From: Pseudomonadota bacterium
GTDB lineage: Bacteria; Pseudomonadota; Gammaproteobacteria; Burkholderiales; Burkholderiaceae_C
DNA length: 46,092 bases
Assembly: GCA_019351955.1 (NCBI GenBank)
Contig: JABBOE010000011.1
Coordinates: 1-46,092 of the forward strand
Reading direction: 5' to 3'
In this document: positions 17,077 through 27,282 of the stretch, piece after piece
How positions within the stretch are numbered: the first letter of the stretch is position 1
Layout of the letters: each line of letters begins with the position of its first letter
Program-made: the position numbers and the translations under genes
Notes under the pieces: generated by a model
The model's database searches: none
Told to the model about the DNA's origin: nothing
What the model saw: the letters and a program-made list of their open reading frames with translations, nothing else

Positions 17077-18231
17077 ATGTCCACCATGGAACGCCTGTTC
17101 AAGCTTATGGCCGAAAAGAAGGCCTCGGACATCTACATCAGTCCGCATGCGCCCATTCTCATCCGGATCAATGGCCAAGCGGTTGCTATCAATCGCCAAG
17201 TGCTCACCCCGGAGGATCCCGCAAAGCTGCTGAGTGAAATCGTCGATGCTGCGCGTGTGAAGGAGTTATATGACGAAGGCGAGCTCAACATGGGGATTGC
17301 GCGCACTGGTATCGGCAGCTTCCGTTTGAGCGCCTTCATCCAGCGCGGCAGTGTGGCGATGGTGATCCGCTACATCCCAAGTGATATCCCCGCGCTGGAA
17401 AACCTGAATCTGCCGGGTGTGATGGCTGACCTCGTGATGGAAAAACATGGGCTGATCCTCATGGTGGGGTCCACCGGCTCCGGCAAGAGCACAAGTTTGG
17501 CTGCGATGCTCGACCACCGTAACGCGCGCATGACCGGTCACATCCTTACGCTGGAGGAGCCGATTGAGTACCTGTTCACGAACAAAAAATCGATCGTGAA
17601 CCAACGCGAGGTCGGCATCGATGCAAAGAGCCTGTCCATGGGCCTGAAGAATGCGCTGCGTCAGGCGCCAGACTGCATCATGATCGGTGAAATACGAGAC
17701 ACCGAAACGATGACGGCAGCACTGAACTATGCCCTTTCGGGCCACCTATGCCTGGCGACGCTACACGCCAATAACAGTTACCAGGCACTGAACCGGATTC
17801 TTGGTTTTTACCCGCTGGACATGCGACCTGCCCTTTTGTCAGATCTCGCGGCAGGTCTGCGTGCCGTGGTCTCGCAGCGCCTATTGCGCGCCACAGCCGG
17901 AGGGTTACTGCCGGCCGTGGAGGTTTTGCTCAATACACCGCTCATCCGCGAACTCATTGCAAAGGGCGACCTGTCCGCAATCAAGGACACGATGGAAAAA
18001 ACGATGGCCGAGGGTTCTCAGACGTTTGAGCAATGTCTTGCCCGTTTGGTCGTCGACGGTCAGGTCACGCGGGACGAGGCGCTGGCCTATGCGGACTCGC
18101 CGACCAACCTGATGTGGCGCCTGCAGAATGACTTCTCCAGTCGGCCAACGAGCCAGCAGCCAGTCAATGCCATTCTCGATTCGGACGAGCCGTCGTTTCG
18201 TGAGATCTCGCTCGACCTCGGCGTTCACTGA
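17077..18231 (+). CDS. pilU: Type IV pilus retraction ATPase, PilU/PilT type
   Basis: Hexameric secretion ATPase that powers pilus retraction and twitching at the inner membrane. From the ATG at 17077 (preceded by AGGGGAAAAA) it has 384 aa. Walker A is GSTGSGKST at residues 131-139 with K137; Walker B is CIMIGEIRD at 200-208. The Asp box (TLEEPIEYL) and His box ([11 protein letters not shown]) are present. The C-terminal tail of about 40 residues and the N-terminal [19 protein letters not shown] resemble PilU more than PilT. It sits between dapD and dapE, an arrangement seen in several Burkholderiales; no other pilus gene is in the window, so this is a conserved insertion and not a pilus operon. 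PilU normally needs PilT to retract pili. Confidence 0.9.
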   Translation: MSTMERLFKLMAEKKASDIYISPHAPILIRINGQAVAINRQVLTPEDPAKLLSEIVDAARVKELYDEGELNMGIARTGIGSFRLSAFIQRGSVAMVIRYIPSDIPALENLNLPGVMADLVMEKHGLILMVGSTGSGKSTSLAAMLDHRNARMTGHILTLEEPIEYLFTNKKSIVNQREVGIDAKSLSMGLKNALRQAPDCIMIGEIRDTETMTAALNYALSGHLCLATLHANNSYQALNRILGFYPLDMRPALLSDLAAGLRAVVSQRLLRATAGGLLPAVEVLLNTPLIRELIAKGDLSAIKDTMEKTMAEGSQTFEQCLARLVVDGQVTRDEALAYADSPTNLMWRLQNDFSSRPTSQQPVNAILDSDEPSFREISLDLGVH

Positions 18232-18242
18232 GGGACTCCTCA

Positions 18243-19397
18243 ATGTCATCATCCACGCGCACCCTCGCCGAGGCACTGATCGCGCGGCGTTCCGTGACGC
18301 CAGACGACGCCGGCTGCCAGGACATCATCGCCGAGCGCCTTCGGGCGCTGGACTTCACGTGCGAGTTCGTCGAGGCGGGCCCGCCGGGATTTCGCGTGCG
18401 CAATCTCTGGGCTTTGCGGTTGGGGCAGGGCGGGGCAGAGGCGCCAGTCTTGGTGTTTGCGGGCCACACAGACGTGGTGCCGACGGGTCCTCTAGAGAAT
18501 TGGCACAGCGAGCCCTTCACCCCGACCGAGCGCGATGGCAAACTCTACGGCCGAGGCGCGGCGGACATGAAGACCTCGCTGGCGGCAATGGTGGTGGCCG
18601 TGGAGACGTTCCTCGCAGGTCATCCGGCGCCTCAGGGTACTATCGGTTTTTTGCTGACGAGCGACGAAGAGGGCCCGGCACGCGATGGCACGGTGCGCGT
18701 GTGTGACTTGCTTGTGACGCGCGGCCAGAGGCTGGACTGGTGCATTGTCGGCGAGCCGACGTCCACGACGTTGCTTGGTGATGTGATCAAGAACGGTCGT
18801 CGCGGCTCCCTCTCGGGTCGGCTCGTGGTGCATGGCGTGCAAGGCCATATCGCCTATCCGCATTTGGCGCGAAACCCAATTCATCTCGCAGCGCCAGCGC
18901 TGGCCGAGCTCGCTGCCGCGCAATGGGATGCCGGCAACGCTCATTTCCCTCAAACGTCATGGCAGATCTCCAATATCCACGCTGGCACGGGTGCCACGAA
19001 TGTGATTCCAGGAGACCTGACGGTTGAGTTTAATTTCCGTTTTTCCACCGAGTCCACGCCCGCATCCCTCAAGGAGCGCGTGCAAGCCGTGCTCAACCGA
19101 CACGGCTTGCGATATGCGCTCGACTGGACCTTGGGTGGCGAACCCTTTCTCACTCCCCCCGGTGCGCTCTCAGAAGCACTGCGGGTTGCCATTCTTGCTG
19201 AGACCGGCCAGCATGCCGAGCTCTCGACTACGGGCGGCACCTCGGATGGACGCTTCATTGCGAAAATCTGCCCGCAGGTTGTGGAGTTCGGCCCGCCGAG
19301 CGCAAGCATCCACAAGATTGACGAACACGTGGAACTGCGGTTTCTCGACCCATTGGCCGCAATCTACCGGCGCGTCCTTGAAGCCTTGGTAGCGTGA
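18243..19397 (+). CDS. dapE: Succinyl-diaminopimelate desuccinylase DapE
   Basis: Di-zinc M20 peptidase-family enzyme that removes succinate from N-succinyl-L,L-diaminopimelate. The 384-aa protein shows the metal and catalytic motifs: the His and Asp of [12 protein letters not shown], the Asp of GRGAADMKT and the Glu-Glu of TSDEEGPA. The lid domain follows (about residues 185-300), then the C-terminal [12 protein letters not shown] containing the last metal His. The length fits DapE (about 375-385). It begins 11 nt after pilU and ends 6 nt before prmB, so the dap block is one transcription unit. Confidence 0.95.
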   Translation: MSSSTRTLAEALIARRSVTPDDAGCQDIIAERLRALDFTCEFVEAGPPGFRVRNLWALRLGQGGAEAPVLVFAGHTDVVPTGPLENWHSEPFTPTERDGKLYGRGAADMKTSLAAMVVAVETFLAGHPAPQGTIGFLLTSDEEGPARDGTVRVCDLLVTRGQRLDWCIVGEPTSTTLLGDVIKNGRRGSLSGRLVVHGVQGHIAYPHLARNPIHLAAPALAELAAAQWDAGNAHFPQTSWQISNIHAGTGATNVIPGDLTVEFNFRFSTESTPASLKERVQAVLNRHGLRYALDWTLGGEPFLTPPGALSEALRVAILAETGQHAELSTTGGTSDGRFIAKICPQVVEFGPPSASIHKIDEHVELRFLDPLAAIYRRVLEALVA

Positions 19398-19403
19398 ATC
19401 AGC

Positions 19404-20318
19404 ATGACGCGTAAAGCAGTTGCGTCACAATTCGGCCCGACTTGGCGCCGCGCTGTGCGCTCGCTTCGGGCCGCTGCCTTGCACTTTGGCCACGGCGCCG
19501 CCAGCGCCGAGGATGAGGCTGCGTGGATGCTGATTCATGCGCTCGGCTGGCCAGTCATGGAGAGTTTTGCAGCGTTCGGCTCGCTTGCGCACCGGCCGGT
19601 TCCGCCGGATGCGATGGCGCGGTTCAATGACCTTGTTGGCCAGCGCATTGCCACTCGCAAGCCCGTCGCCTACCTGCTCGGCGAAGCCTGGCTCCAGGGT
19701 GTGCGATTCGTCGTGGATGAGCGCGTTATCGTCCCCCGTTCCTTCATTGCGGAACTGTTGCCAGAAGCCCTTGAGCCGTGGCTTGAAGCCGAGCCCTTCC
19801 GCGTGGCCGATATCTGCACCGGTAGCGCTTGTTTGGGGATTCTTGCAGCGCTACGCTGGCCGCAGGCACGCGTGATCTGCACCGATATCTCGGCTGATGC
19901 GCTGACAGTGGCCGAGGCAAACCTTCGTTTGCATCGACTCTCAGAGCGGGTCGAGTTGCTTCGTTCCGATCTGCTGGATGCGATGCCAACCCCGCCGGCG
20001 GGTCAGGGCATTGACCTTCTGCTGTGCAATCCGCCCTATGTCAATGCGACGGCGATGCGAACGCTGCCCCAGGAATACCAGCACGAACCCGCACTGGCCC
20101 TGGCTGGCGGCAGTGATGGCATGGATCTGGTCCGTCGCTTGCTGGCCGATGCGCCGCGGGTGCTGGCGCCGCTGGGCCTCGTCGTGCTGGAGGTCGGGCA
20201 TGAGCGCGCGCATTTCGAGGCCGCTTTCCCCCGGCTGCCAATAATCTGGCTTCCCACTAGCGCAGGGCATGACACAGTGCTTCTCGTGCATGCAGCCGCA
20301 CTGCGGGAGGCTGCATGA
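19404..20318 (+). CDS. prmB: Ribosomal protein uL3 glutamine methyltransferase PrmB
   Basis: SAM-dependent N5-glutamine methyltransferase for ribosomal protein L3 (E. coli Gln150). The 304-aa product has an N-terminal helical domain, the SAM-binding motif (VADICTGSACLGI), and the NPPY active-site motif at residues 209-212, typical of N-methyltransferases of glutamine and adenine. PrmC would be similar; PrmB is preferred because of the helical N-terminus with AWMLIHALGW and the distance from prfA. It overlaps yheS by 4 nt (ATGA), so they are translationally coupled. Confidence 0.9.
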   Translation: MTRKAVASQFGPTWRRAVRSLRAAALHFGHGAASAEDEAAWMLIHALGWPVMESFAAFGSLAHRPVPPDAMARFNDLVGQRIATRKPVAYLLGEAWLQGVRFVVDERVIVPRSFIAELLPEALEPWLEAEPFRVADICTGSACLGILAALRWPQARVICTDISADALTVAEANLRLHRLSERVELLRSDLLDAMPTPPAGQGIDLLLCNPPYVNATAMRTLPQEYQHEPALALAGGSDGMDLVRRLLADAPRVLAPLGLVVLEVGHERAHFEAAFPRLPIIWLPTSAGHDTVLLVHAAALREAA

Positions 20319-22258
20319 TCCGCTTGCAATCCGTGACGCTGCGCCGCGCTGCCAAAGTCGTGCTAGACAATGCCGACCTCACGATACAACCGGGCGAAAA
20401 AGTTGGCTTGGTTGGCGCCAATGGCGCTGGAAAGTCCTCGTTATTTGCGCTGCTTCTGGGACACTTGCATGAAGACGGCGGCAGCCTTGCGTTCCCTGCG
20501 CATTGGCGCGTCGCGGCTGTGGCGCAGGATGCGCCGGATTCACCATTGGCGGCCACCGATTTTGTTTGTCAGGCCGACACCGTATTGCAGGGCGCCATCG
20601 CGGCGATGCACGATGCCGAAGCAAGGCGTGACGGTATGCTGCTTGCGGCGGCGGCGGAAGCGATGGAACTGGCTGGCGGTTACACCGCCAATGCTCGTGC
20701 CGAGGCGTTGCTTCTGGGTCTGGGTTTCGCACCGCACGAACTCCGGAGGCCAGTGCACGATTTTTCTGGTGGCTGGCGCATGCGCTTGGCGCTAGCACAG
20801 GCACTGTTTCAGCCGAGTGACTGCATGTTGCTGGACGAGCCAACCAATCACCTTGACCTCGATGCGTTGGTATGGCTTGAAAACTGGCTTTCGCGCTACC
20901 CGGGCACGTTGTTGATCATCTCGCACGACCGTGAATTTCTCGACGCGGCGACCCGAGTCACTGTGCAACTTGAACAGGGAAAGTTGCAGCGCTTTGCGGG
21001 GGGCTACACGGCATTTGAAGAACGCCGCGCCCAAGCACTGCAGCAACAGACGCAGGCGTATGCGCGTCAGCAGCAGGACATCGCCCACCTCACCAGCTTC
21101 GTCGAGCGTTTCCGTGCAAAAGCAACCAAGGCCCGACAGGCGCAAAGCCGGCTCAAGGCTCTTGAACGCATGGAGAGGCTGGCGCCGGTGATGCTGTCAA
21201 ACCCGTTGCGCTTCGATTTTCTGCCGCCGGTCCGTCAGCCACAGCAGCTGCTTCGTCTGCGCGGCGCAGATTGTGGCTATTCAGCGGGCCAGCCGATCCT
21301 CCATGGCGTCGAGCGCGACATCATCGCAGGCGCACGCATTGGCGTGCTTGGAGCTAATGGACAGGGTAAGTCCACCTTGGTTAAAACCCTGGCCGGACTG
21401 TTGCCGGCCCTGGCAGGCCGCGTGCAGCCAGGGGTCGACGTCGTAGTGGGCTACTACGCGCAGCAGGAGATGGATGTTTTGCGCCCCGACGAGTCGCCAT
21501 TGCAGCATCTCGCGCGACTGGCTAAGCAAACCCAGCCGCAAACCACAACGCAAGACTGGCGCAATTGGTTGGGGCGCTTCCAGTTCAGCGGGGATATGGC
21601 AGAGCAGAATGTGGGTTCGATGTCGGGCGGTGAGAAAGCACGCTTGCTACTTGCCCTTTTGGTCTGGCAGCGACCCAACGTGCTCCTCCTCGACGAGCCG
21701 ACTAACCACCTGGATCTGGCGACGCGCGAGGCACTGACCTTGGCCTTGCAGGAATTCGGCGGCGCCATGCTTCTCGTGTCGCATGATCGAGCACTTCTGC
21801 GTGCGGCCTGCGACGAGTACTGGCTTGTAGCCGACGGCCAGGTGAAAACCTTCGAGGGCGACCTCGACGACTACCAGCGGTGGGTGCTGGAGCGCGCACG
21901 CACTCGCATGCGCGAAGGCGCACAGTCGATCGGCGATGCCGCGGCAGCAGGGGCCACAGCAGGATCTGCGTCAGCCAGCAGCACTCGCAAGGAGCAGCGT
22001 CGCAGCGCCGCGCAATCGCGCCAGAACCTCGCACAGCAGGCAAAGCCGTTGAAGGCCGAGCAGGCAGCCCTTGAGAGCGAATTGGACGCCCTCGAAGCCG
22101 AGCGTACGGCTCTGGAGATGAGCCTGGCCCAAGGTGCAACCCCCGCCGCCCAACGCGTTGAGCAGGGCAAGCGCCTCAAACAGGTGGCCGAGCGCATCGC
22201 CAGCTATGAGCAGCGCTGGTTGGACCTTGCCGAGTCGATCGAAACCTTGCAGGTGTGA
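20315..22258 (+). CDS. yheS: ABC-F family ATPase YheS
   Basis: Soluble tandem-domain ABC-F ATPase that binds the ribosomal E site and helps translation of difficult sequences. The 647-aa protein has two nucleotide-binding domains: Walker A GANGAGKSS (residues 34-42) and GANGQGKST, two signature motifs (DFSGGWRMRLALAQ and MSGGEKARLLLAL) and two LLLDEPTNHLDL Walker B motifs. Between them is the P-site/arm linker, with many Arg and Gln (ERFRAKATKARQAQSRLKAL). The C-terminal tail is an Ala/Glu-rich coiled coil. The order and sequences follow E. coli YheS. It ends just before the convergent MATE gene. Confidence 0.92.
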   Translation: MIRLQSVTLRRAAKVVLDNADLTIQPGEKVGLVGANGAGKSSLFALLLGHLHEDGGSLAFPAHWRVAAVAQDAPDSPLAATDFVCQADTVLQGAIAAMHDAEARRDGMLLAAAAEAMELAGGYTANARAEALLLGLGFAPHELRRPVHDFSGGWRMRLALAQALFQPSDCMLLDEPTNHLDLDALVWLENWLSRYPGTLLIISHDREFLDAATRVTVQLEQGKLQRFAGGYTAFEERRAQALQQQTQAYARQQQDIAHLTSFVERFRAKATKARQAQSRLKALERMERLAPVMLSNPLRFDFLPPVRQPQQLLRLRGADCGYSAGQPILHGVERDIIAGARIGVLGANGQGKSTLVKTLAGLLPALAGRVQPGVDVVVGYYAQQEMDVLRPDESPLQHLARLAKQTQPQTTTQDWRNWLGRFQFSGDMAEQNVGSMSGGEKARLLLALLVWQRPNVLLLDEPTNHLDLATREALTLALQEFGGAMLLVSHDRALLRAACDEYWLVADGQVKTFEGDLDDYQRWVLERARTRMREGAQSIGDAAAAGATAGSASASSTRKEQRRSAAQSRQNLAQQAKPLKAEQAALESELDALEAERTALEMSLAQGATPAAQRVEQGKRLKQVAERIASYEQRWLDLAESIETLQV

Positions 22259-22284
22259 GCAAAGGTAGCGTGGGCTCGGTGCAT

Positions 22285-23655
22285 TCAAGGTCGACGCGTT
22301 ACGCGCCACAAAAGCCAGGCTAAGCTGCCAGCCGCCAGCGCCAGCCCTGCCGAGTTACCCATCCAGAATCCGGCTGCACCCTGCAAGGCTGGCGCATGAA
22401 GGCCCAAGGTGTTGAAAGCCAGCACATAGCCTCCCCCCAAGCCCACGCCCCATAGAGAAAAAGCATACAAAGCGCTGGGCAGGGAGGCGATGTGATAGGA
22501 GCGAAGCACAAATGCGCTGCAGGCCTGCACGGCGTCAAACACTTGGTAGGACGCGATAAACACGAACAGGTGGCTTGCTACGGCCTGCACGCCGGGATCG
22601 GGCGTGTACCACGCAATAATCCGCACGCGCTCAAGCCACACCATGGCGCCTATTCCTGCCGATAACAAGGCCGCTGCGCCAACGCCGCCCCAAGCTGCAT
22701 GGCGGGCCGCACTGACGTGGCCGGCGCCTAGCTGTTGCGCCACCAGCGATCCGGCCGCAATGGAGACGGACAGTGGCAGCATGTACAGCACGGTCGCAAA
22801 ATTGGCGGCGATTTGGTGTCCAGCCAATTGGGTGTCGCCTAACCGGGCGATGAAAAGAGCCATAAATGTGAAAGCGGAGACCTCGACCAACAGGCCCAGG
22901 CCGATCGGGCCGCCTAGCCGCCAAAGCGCTCGCTGCTGCGCCCAATCCGGCCATTCCCAATGGCGAAGCGCTTTGTAGGGGCGAAGCGTGCGGCTCCGCT
23001 GGTGCTGCAAGAGGGCGATACCCGCGAGCATCCATTGCGTGAGAACTGTGGCGATGGCGCAGCCTGTGGAACCAAGCGCTGGCAGGTGGTGCAGACCAAA
23101 GTTTGCGGGGAGCAAAAACAAGGCGTTGAGCGCCAATTTCAGCAACAGTGCTGCGACTTGCAGCAACGTAACCAGTAGCGGCTTTGCGATGGCCTGGCTA
23201 AGCGCCGTGTGGACTCTAAAAAAGAGGGCTGCCGGCAGGCCCAAAGCCAGGATGCGCAGATAGCGATCGACCGAGGGATCATGCCAATTGCCGGTGAGAC
23301 GCAGCAACGCAGCGGGCCAAACCAGCACCGCCACGCCCAGCGCACAAAGCATGACAGCTAGCCACAGGCCTTGCCGGAACGCACGGCTTAAGAGTTGCGG
23401 CGAAGCTGCGCCATGTGCGCGGCCGAAGGTTGGAAGCAGCGCCTGCGTCACGCCCGAAAGCGCGACGAACATTGTGATGTAAATCGCTTGCCCAAGCGAC
23501 AGTGTGGCGAGGCTCGCAGTGTCCGCATAGCGGCCAAGCATGACCGTATCGGCAACGCCAAAGCCGATGATGGCGAGTTGGCCGATAAGGACGCCCGCAG
23601 CAAGACGAAGCAGCGAAATGACGGATTGCCCAGGGAATCTGCCGGGTAGCGACAT
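22285..23655 (-). CDS. MATE family efflux transporter
   Basis: A 456-aa integral membrane protein with about twelve hydrophobic helices, of the multidrug and toxic compound extrusion family (NorM/DinF branch), which exports cationic compounds with sodium or protons. Family marks are IIGFGVADTVMLGRY near the N-terminus, LGQAIYITMF, and the repeat in the second half (EVSAFTFMALFIARLG, LAGHQIAANFATVLYMLPLSVSIAAG). The chosen ATG at 23655 is followed by SLPGRFPG; an upstream ATG at 23706 would add 17 residues. It is convergent with yheS and lies 54 nt after the glycosyltransferase gene. The substrate cannot be read from the sequence. Confidence 0.9.
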   Translation of the reverse strand: MSLPGRFPGQSVISLLRLAAGVLIGQLAIIGFGVADTVMLGRYADTASLATLSLGQAIYITMFVALSGVTQALLPTFGRAHGAASPQLLSRAFRQGLWLAVMLCALGVAVLVWPAALLRLTGNWHDPSVDRYLRILALGLPAALFFRVHTALSQAIAKPLLVTLLQVAALLLKLALNALFLLPANFGLHHLPALGSTGCAIATVLTQWMLAGIALLQHQRSRTLRPYKALRHWEWPDWAQQRALWRLGGPIGLGLLVEVSAFTFMALFIARLGDTQLAGHQIAANFATVLYMLPLSVSIAAGSLVAQQLGAGHVSAARHAAWGGVGAAALLSAGIGAMVWLERVRIIAWYTPDPGVQAVASHLFVFIASYQVFDAVQACSAFVLRSYHIASLPSALYAFSLWGVGLGGGYVLAFNTLGLHAPALQGAAGFWMGNSAGLALAAGSLAWLLWRVTRRP

Positions 23656-23709
23656 GGCGCTTTTAAACCCTGTTGAAAGGCCAGAAGGCAGGCATGCGGG
23701 GAACACGCT

Positions 23710-25467
23710 TCATTTTGCAGCGGATTTGCCGTAAAGGCTCATGCTCTCGTCGGGCTCCCCTGGTCGATGTCCACTCCATAGCAGAACGCCTCGCTCGGCC
23801 TGACGCATGGCGCCGATCTCGCCGTGCTTGTGCTCGGGTGCGTGTTCGACGTCGCGGGGCGCGACGGCACGCAGCGGCCTAAGCACAAGTGCGAAGGGGC
23901 AGCCTGCGCCCCTTAATCCCGGCACCAATGCCGCGCCGCTGAAATATCCCACCAACGATTGTTGGGGCTGACTGAGCCCCAAGGTTTGCACGCAGGGTGC
24001 TGTTTGCTTCGACCCCTGCTGGGCACGCAACACAGCAGCCAGACTTGCCCCCAGCGGGCGGTAGGTACTTGCGTAATTCAGGACGGGTAGCCAAAGCAGC
24101 GCAACAAGGACCCACACCACGGTGACACCGCCAGCCGACAGGACCATGCCTTTCCACAACGGGTGCCGATGTCGTCCTGCGCGCCAAAACACCACGGTCG
24201 CCCAGCCCAGCGTGGCGAGCATGGAGAGGAGCGCTGGCCACCACGAAAAATGGGCGACGAACCCGGGTGCGAGGCGCGCAATGTTGGCGGCAGGTTTGGT
24301 CGGAAAGCCGGTCAGCATAGCTAGCCACAACACCCACACGACCAGTGCAAGCAGGGTGAAGAACATTAGCGAGAACCAGTCAAGCGCCGCCAAACTGCCG
24401 CGGCGCATCACCGGCATCGCCAGAGCTGCTAGGACCGCAGCGGGCGGCAGGGCTAGCACGAGTGTGGCCGCATTGCCTGCTGCAAGCATTGCTGCTAACG
24501 TGGCTAACGCCAGCAGCGTAAGTGGTGCAAGCACATGCCATTCTCCGAGTGATTCGCGCCACCGCCACACCGCCCATGCCGCCAATGGCCAAGCTGGCCA
24601 CATGAACCACGCAATCGTGCCGAAAAAATGCTGGAGCGCGCCCCAGCTTGGCCACTGTGCCGAGGATTCGCCATGCAGTATGAACAAGACACCAAGGGCA
24701 GCGGTGATGCCGGCAGAAAGGGCCAATCCCGGTAGCAGCGGCTTGCTGACGGCTGTGTGGCGCGCGACGAGGATCGCCGTAGTCAGTGCCGCGAACAGCG
24801 CAAGCCATGGAGCTCCGCTGGCTGCAAGAATAAGTAGTCCGCCGAGCACCGTTGCGGAAGCTCGGAGCGGTTTGGAGGGAAGCAAAGACAATCCGAGAAG
24901 CAACGATGTGAAGCCACCCAATTGCACCAACTCAGGAATGGTTTCATGCCCTCTGCCAAGCAAGCCCAGGCAGGCGACGAGGCTGAGCAACGCCCCATCC
25001 GCCATGGCCCTCGCATAGCTTCGCGCTGAGATAGGCGCTGCAAACGCAGGCTGAACTGGCTGCGCGGTGTCGCGCAGCGTGAAATGGTAAGCCGCGTACC
25101 AAGTTTGAACCAGTGTGAGTCCGAGCATGGCGACGAAGGGCACGCGGCTCGCGCCAATGTCGCCAAGCCAGGAGCCAAAGGCTCGCACGCTGATGGCCCC
25201 CAGCCAGTATGCAAGCCAGCCACCCCCGACTCGCCCACCGTACAGCGTTGGCATAAGCCAGTGCGAATGCCCCTGCGCGATTTGCCACATGACCCCGAAA
25301 GCCAAGCCGTCTCCTTTCCAAGGATCGCGGCCGATGAATCCAGGCAGAACATACGCCACACACAGCAGCCATAGCGGCCAGCGCGGGAGCCTCGCCACGG
25401 CTTCAGGCGAAACCACAGGGCGCGCTGGCAATCTCTCTTGGCCAGGGATGGCGTTCGGCGTGCTCAT
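23710..25467 (-). CDS. GT39/ArnT-like membrane glycosyltransferase
   Basis: A polytopic membrane protein of 585 aa with about twelve helices, of the PMT/ArnT (GT-C) class that moves a sugar from a polyprenyl phosphate donor to lipid or protein in the periplasm. The first periplasmic loop has the acidic motif RDPWKGD (residues 47-53), the expected place of the catalytic Asp. The last 120 residues form a soluble C-terminal domain with cysteines (CVQTLG, GAGCPFAL). In this order, rho-rpmE2-GT39, the gene is common in Burkholderiales. The acceptor is unknown; lipid A or another envelope polymer is possible. The start is the ATG at 25467; the frame is open 35 codons further, through the terminator of rpmE2, so the later start is preferred. 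Confidence 0.8.
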   Translation of the reverse strand: MSTPNAIPGQERLPARPVVSPEAVARLPRWPLWLLCVAYVLPGFIGRDPWKGDGLAFGVMWQIAQGHSHWLMPTLYGGRVGGGWLAYWLGAISVRAFGSWLGDIGASRVPFVAMLGLTLVQTWYAAYHFTLRDTAQPVQPAFAAPISARSYARAMADGALLSLVACLGLLGRGHETIPELVQLGGFTSLLLGLSLLPSKPLRASATVLGGLLILAASGAPWLALFAALTTAILVARHTAVSKPLLPGLALSAGITAALGVLFILHGESSAQWPSWGALQHFFGTIAWFMWPAWPLAAWAVWRWRESLGEWHVLAPLTLLALATLAAMLAAGNAATLVLALPPAAVLAALAMPVMRRGSLAALDWFSLMFFTLLALVVWVLWLAMLTGFPTKPAANIARLAPGFVAHFSWWPALLSMLATLGWATVVFWRAGRHRHPLWKGMVLSAGGVTVVWVLVALLWLPVLNYASTYRPLGASLAAVLRAQQGSKQTAPCVQTLGLSQPQQSLVGYFSGAALVPGLRGAGCPFALVLRPLRAVAPRDVEHAPEHKHGEIGAMRQAERGVLLWSGHRPGEPDESMSLYGKSAAK

Positions 25468-25507
25468 GATCCAGGCCCGCGGGGTGGCGATTGGCGTAGT
25501 GGTCAAG

Positions 25508-25533
25508 AAAAACGGGCAGCCAGGCTGCCCGTC
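25508..25533 (-). terminator. Rho-independent terminator behind rpmE2
   Basis: On the minus strand a 9-bp stem (ACGGGCAGC with GCTGCCCGT, 25512-25532, 3-nt loop) is followed by a run of Ts (the plus-strand A run at 25508-25512). It lies about 52 nt after the rpmE2 stop and upstream of the glycosyltransferase start, so it separates the two genes. Confidence 0.9.
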
Positions 25534-25584
25534 TTGTGAAGGCGCAACGCGTCGCTGGCCGACCCGTTGCAAAAGCGCAGTGTC

Positions 25585-25857
25585 TTACTTCTTCGGGCCA
25601 GCGGCAGCTGCAGCTCGCGCAAACTTTTGGCGGAACTTGTCCACACGACCGCCCAATGCGTCCACGCTCTTTTGGGTACCGGTGTAGAAAGGGTGCGAGT
25701 CCGATGAGGTGTCGAGCTTGAACAGTGGTAGCTCACGGCCATCTTCCATCTTGACGGATTCGCGACTCTGCGCAGTCGAGGGGATCACGAATTTGCTGCC
25801 ATTGGACAGGTCGACGAAACATACGTCGCGATATTCGGGGTGGATTCCAGGTTTCAT
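25585..25857 (-). CDS. rpmE2: Ribosomal protein bL31, type B
   Basis: Large-subunit protein L31 of the type without the zinc-binding CxxC pair, used when zinc is scarce or, in many betaproteobacteria, as the only L31. The 90-aa product starts at the ATG at 25857 (MKPGIHPEYRDVCFVD). SDSHPFYTGTQKSVDALGGRVDKF is the type B signature in the second half. Only one cysteine is present. It lies downstream of rho, separated by about 160 nt containing its own promoter, and ends at a clear terminator. Confidence 0.95.
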   Translation of the reverse strand: MKPGIHPEYRDVCFVDLSNGSKFVIPSTAQSRESVKMEDGRELPLFKLDTSSDSHPFYTGTQKSVDALGGRVDKFRQKFARAAAAAGPKK

Positions 25858-25937
25858 GGTCGATTCCAAAATGAAGGTCAGCCGCAGCGCAGACAACAAG
25901 GGATGATGCGTGCCCGCTGTACTTAACCAAAAGCGTA

Positions 25938-25965
25938 ATTATTTCACGAATTCGCCTTACCGCAA
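25938..25965 (-). promoter_or_regulatory. rpmE2: Possible sigma-70 promoter for rpmE2
   Basis: On the minus strand TTGCGG (25965-25960) and AATAAT (25943-25938) are separated by 16 bp, about 80 nt upstream of the rpmE2 start. The -10 box differs from consensus in one base. Weak evidence alone, but the AT-rich island is unusual in this GC-rich DNA. Confidence 0.4.
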
Positions 25966-26018
25966 AAGCCGATGGTCGTCAGGCGGCAGGCCATATGGGG
26001 AAAGGCACTTTGAGCCCC

Positions 26019-27281
26019 TCATCCTCCCCTGCGCATCATGTCGAAGAACTCAGCGTTGTTTTTCGTCTGTTTCATCTTTTCAAGCAAAAATTCCATCGCT
26101 TCGATTTCGTCCATTGGATAGAGCAATTTGCGCAGGATCCAGGCCTTTTGCAAGATGTCCGATTTCAGCAGGAGCTCCTCGCGGCGGGTGCCCGATCGAT
26201 TGAGCAGGATGGCGGGATAAACGCGCTTCTCCGCCAGGCGGCGTTCCAAGTGGATTTCCATATTGCCAGTGCCCTTGAATTCCTCGTAAATCACTTCATC
26301 CATGCGGCTTCCGGTATCTGTCAGCGCACTGCCAATGATGGTCAGGGAACCGCCCTCTTCGATATTGCGCGCCGCGCCAAAAAAGCGCTTGGGGCGTTGC
26401 AGTGCGTTGGCATCCACGCCGCCGGTAAGGACCTTGCCCGAGGCGGGAACCACAGTGTTGTAGGCGCGCGCGAGGCGGGTGATGGAATCGAGCAGGATGA
26501 CGACGTCCTTCTTGAGTTCAACAAGGCGCTTGGCCTTCTCAATGACCATTTCCGCGACCTGCACGTGACGTAGGGCGGGTTCATCAAAGGTCGAACTGAC
26601 AACCTCCCCCTTGACGGAGCGTTGCATTTCCGTCACTTCCTCAGGACGCTCGTCAATCAACAGCACAATCAGCACGACCTCGGGGTGGTTGGCCGTGATG
26701 GCATGCGCGATGGATTGCAGCATCACGGTCTTTCCGCTCTTGGGTGGTGCCACCAACAATCCACGCTGCCCCTTGCCGATCGGGGCGATGATGTCAATTA
26801 CGCGGCCGATGATGTTTTCCTCGGCGCGGATGTCGCGTTCGAGCTTGAGGTGTTCCGTAGGGAACAGCGGCGTCAAGTTCTCGAACATGATCTTGTTCTT
26901 GTTTTCCTCGGGTGTAACGCCGTTGACGCGATCCACCTTCACAAGCGCGAAATAGCGCTCGCCGTCTTTCGGTACACGCACCTCGCCTTCAATCGAGTCG
27001 CCGGTGTGCAGGTTGAACCGGCGGATCTGGCTCGGCGAGATGTAAATGTCGTCCGGTGACCCAAGATAGTTCGACTCCGGCGCCCGCAGGAAACCGAAGC
27101 CATCAGGCAGTACTTCCATGACCCCGTCGCCGAAGACTTGTTCACCCGTGCGGGCGCGGCGCTTGAGGATGGCGAACATAAGCTCCTGCTTGCGCAGGCG
27201 ACTAGCGTTCTCGATCTCCAGGCTCGTTGCCATTTCGAGCAACTGGGAGACGTGCATGGCTTTGAGTTCGGACAGGTGCAT
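26019..27281 (-). CDS. rho: Transcription termination factor Rho
   Basis: Hexameric RNA helicase that ends transcription at C-rich, unstructured RNA and releases RNA polymerase. From the ATG at 27281 it has 420 aa (E. coli 419). It has the N-terminal RNA-binding OB domain ([27 protein letters not shown]), the Walker A P-loop (APPKSGKT at about 177-184), the Q and R loops, and Walker B ([16 protein letters not shown]). The open frame extends 27 codons further upstream, but MHLSEL is the conserved start. A C-rich leader and palindromes upstream suggest autoregulation. It lies between trxA and rpmE2 as in related genomes. Confidence 0.96.
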   Translation of the reverse strand: MHLSELKAMHVSQLLEMATSLEIENASRLRKQELMFAILKRRARTGEQVFGDGVMEVLPDGFGFLRAPESNYLGSPDDIYISPSQIRRFNLHTGDSIEGEVRVPKDGERYFALVKVDRVNGVTPEENKNKIMFENLTPLFPTEHLKLERDIRAEENIIGRVIDIIAPIGKGQRGLLVAPPKSGKTVMLQSIAHAITANHPEVVLIVLLIDERPEEVTEMQRSVKGEVVSSTFDEPALRHVQVAEMVIEKAKRLVELKKDVVILLDSITRLARAYNTVVPASGKVLTGGVDANALQRPKRFFGAARNIEEGGSLTIIGSALTDTGSRMDEVIYEEFKGTGNMEIHLERRLAEKRVYPAILLNRSGTRREELLLKSDILQKAWILRKLLYPMDEIEAMEFLLEKMKQTKNNAEFFDMMRRGG

Positions 27282-27282
27282 A

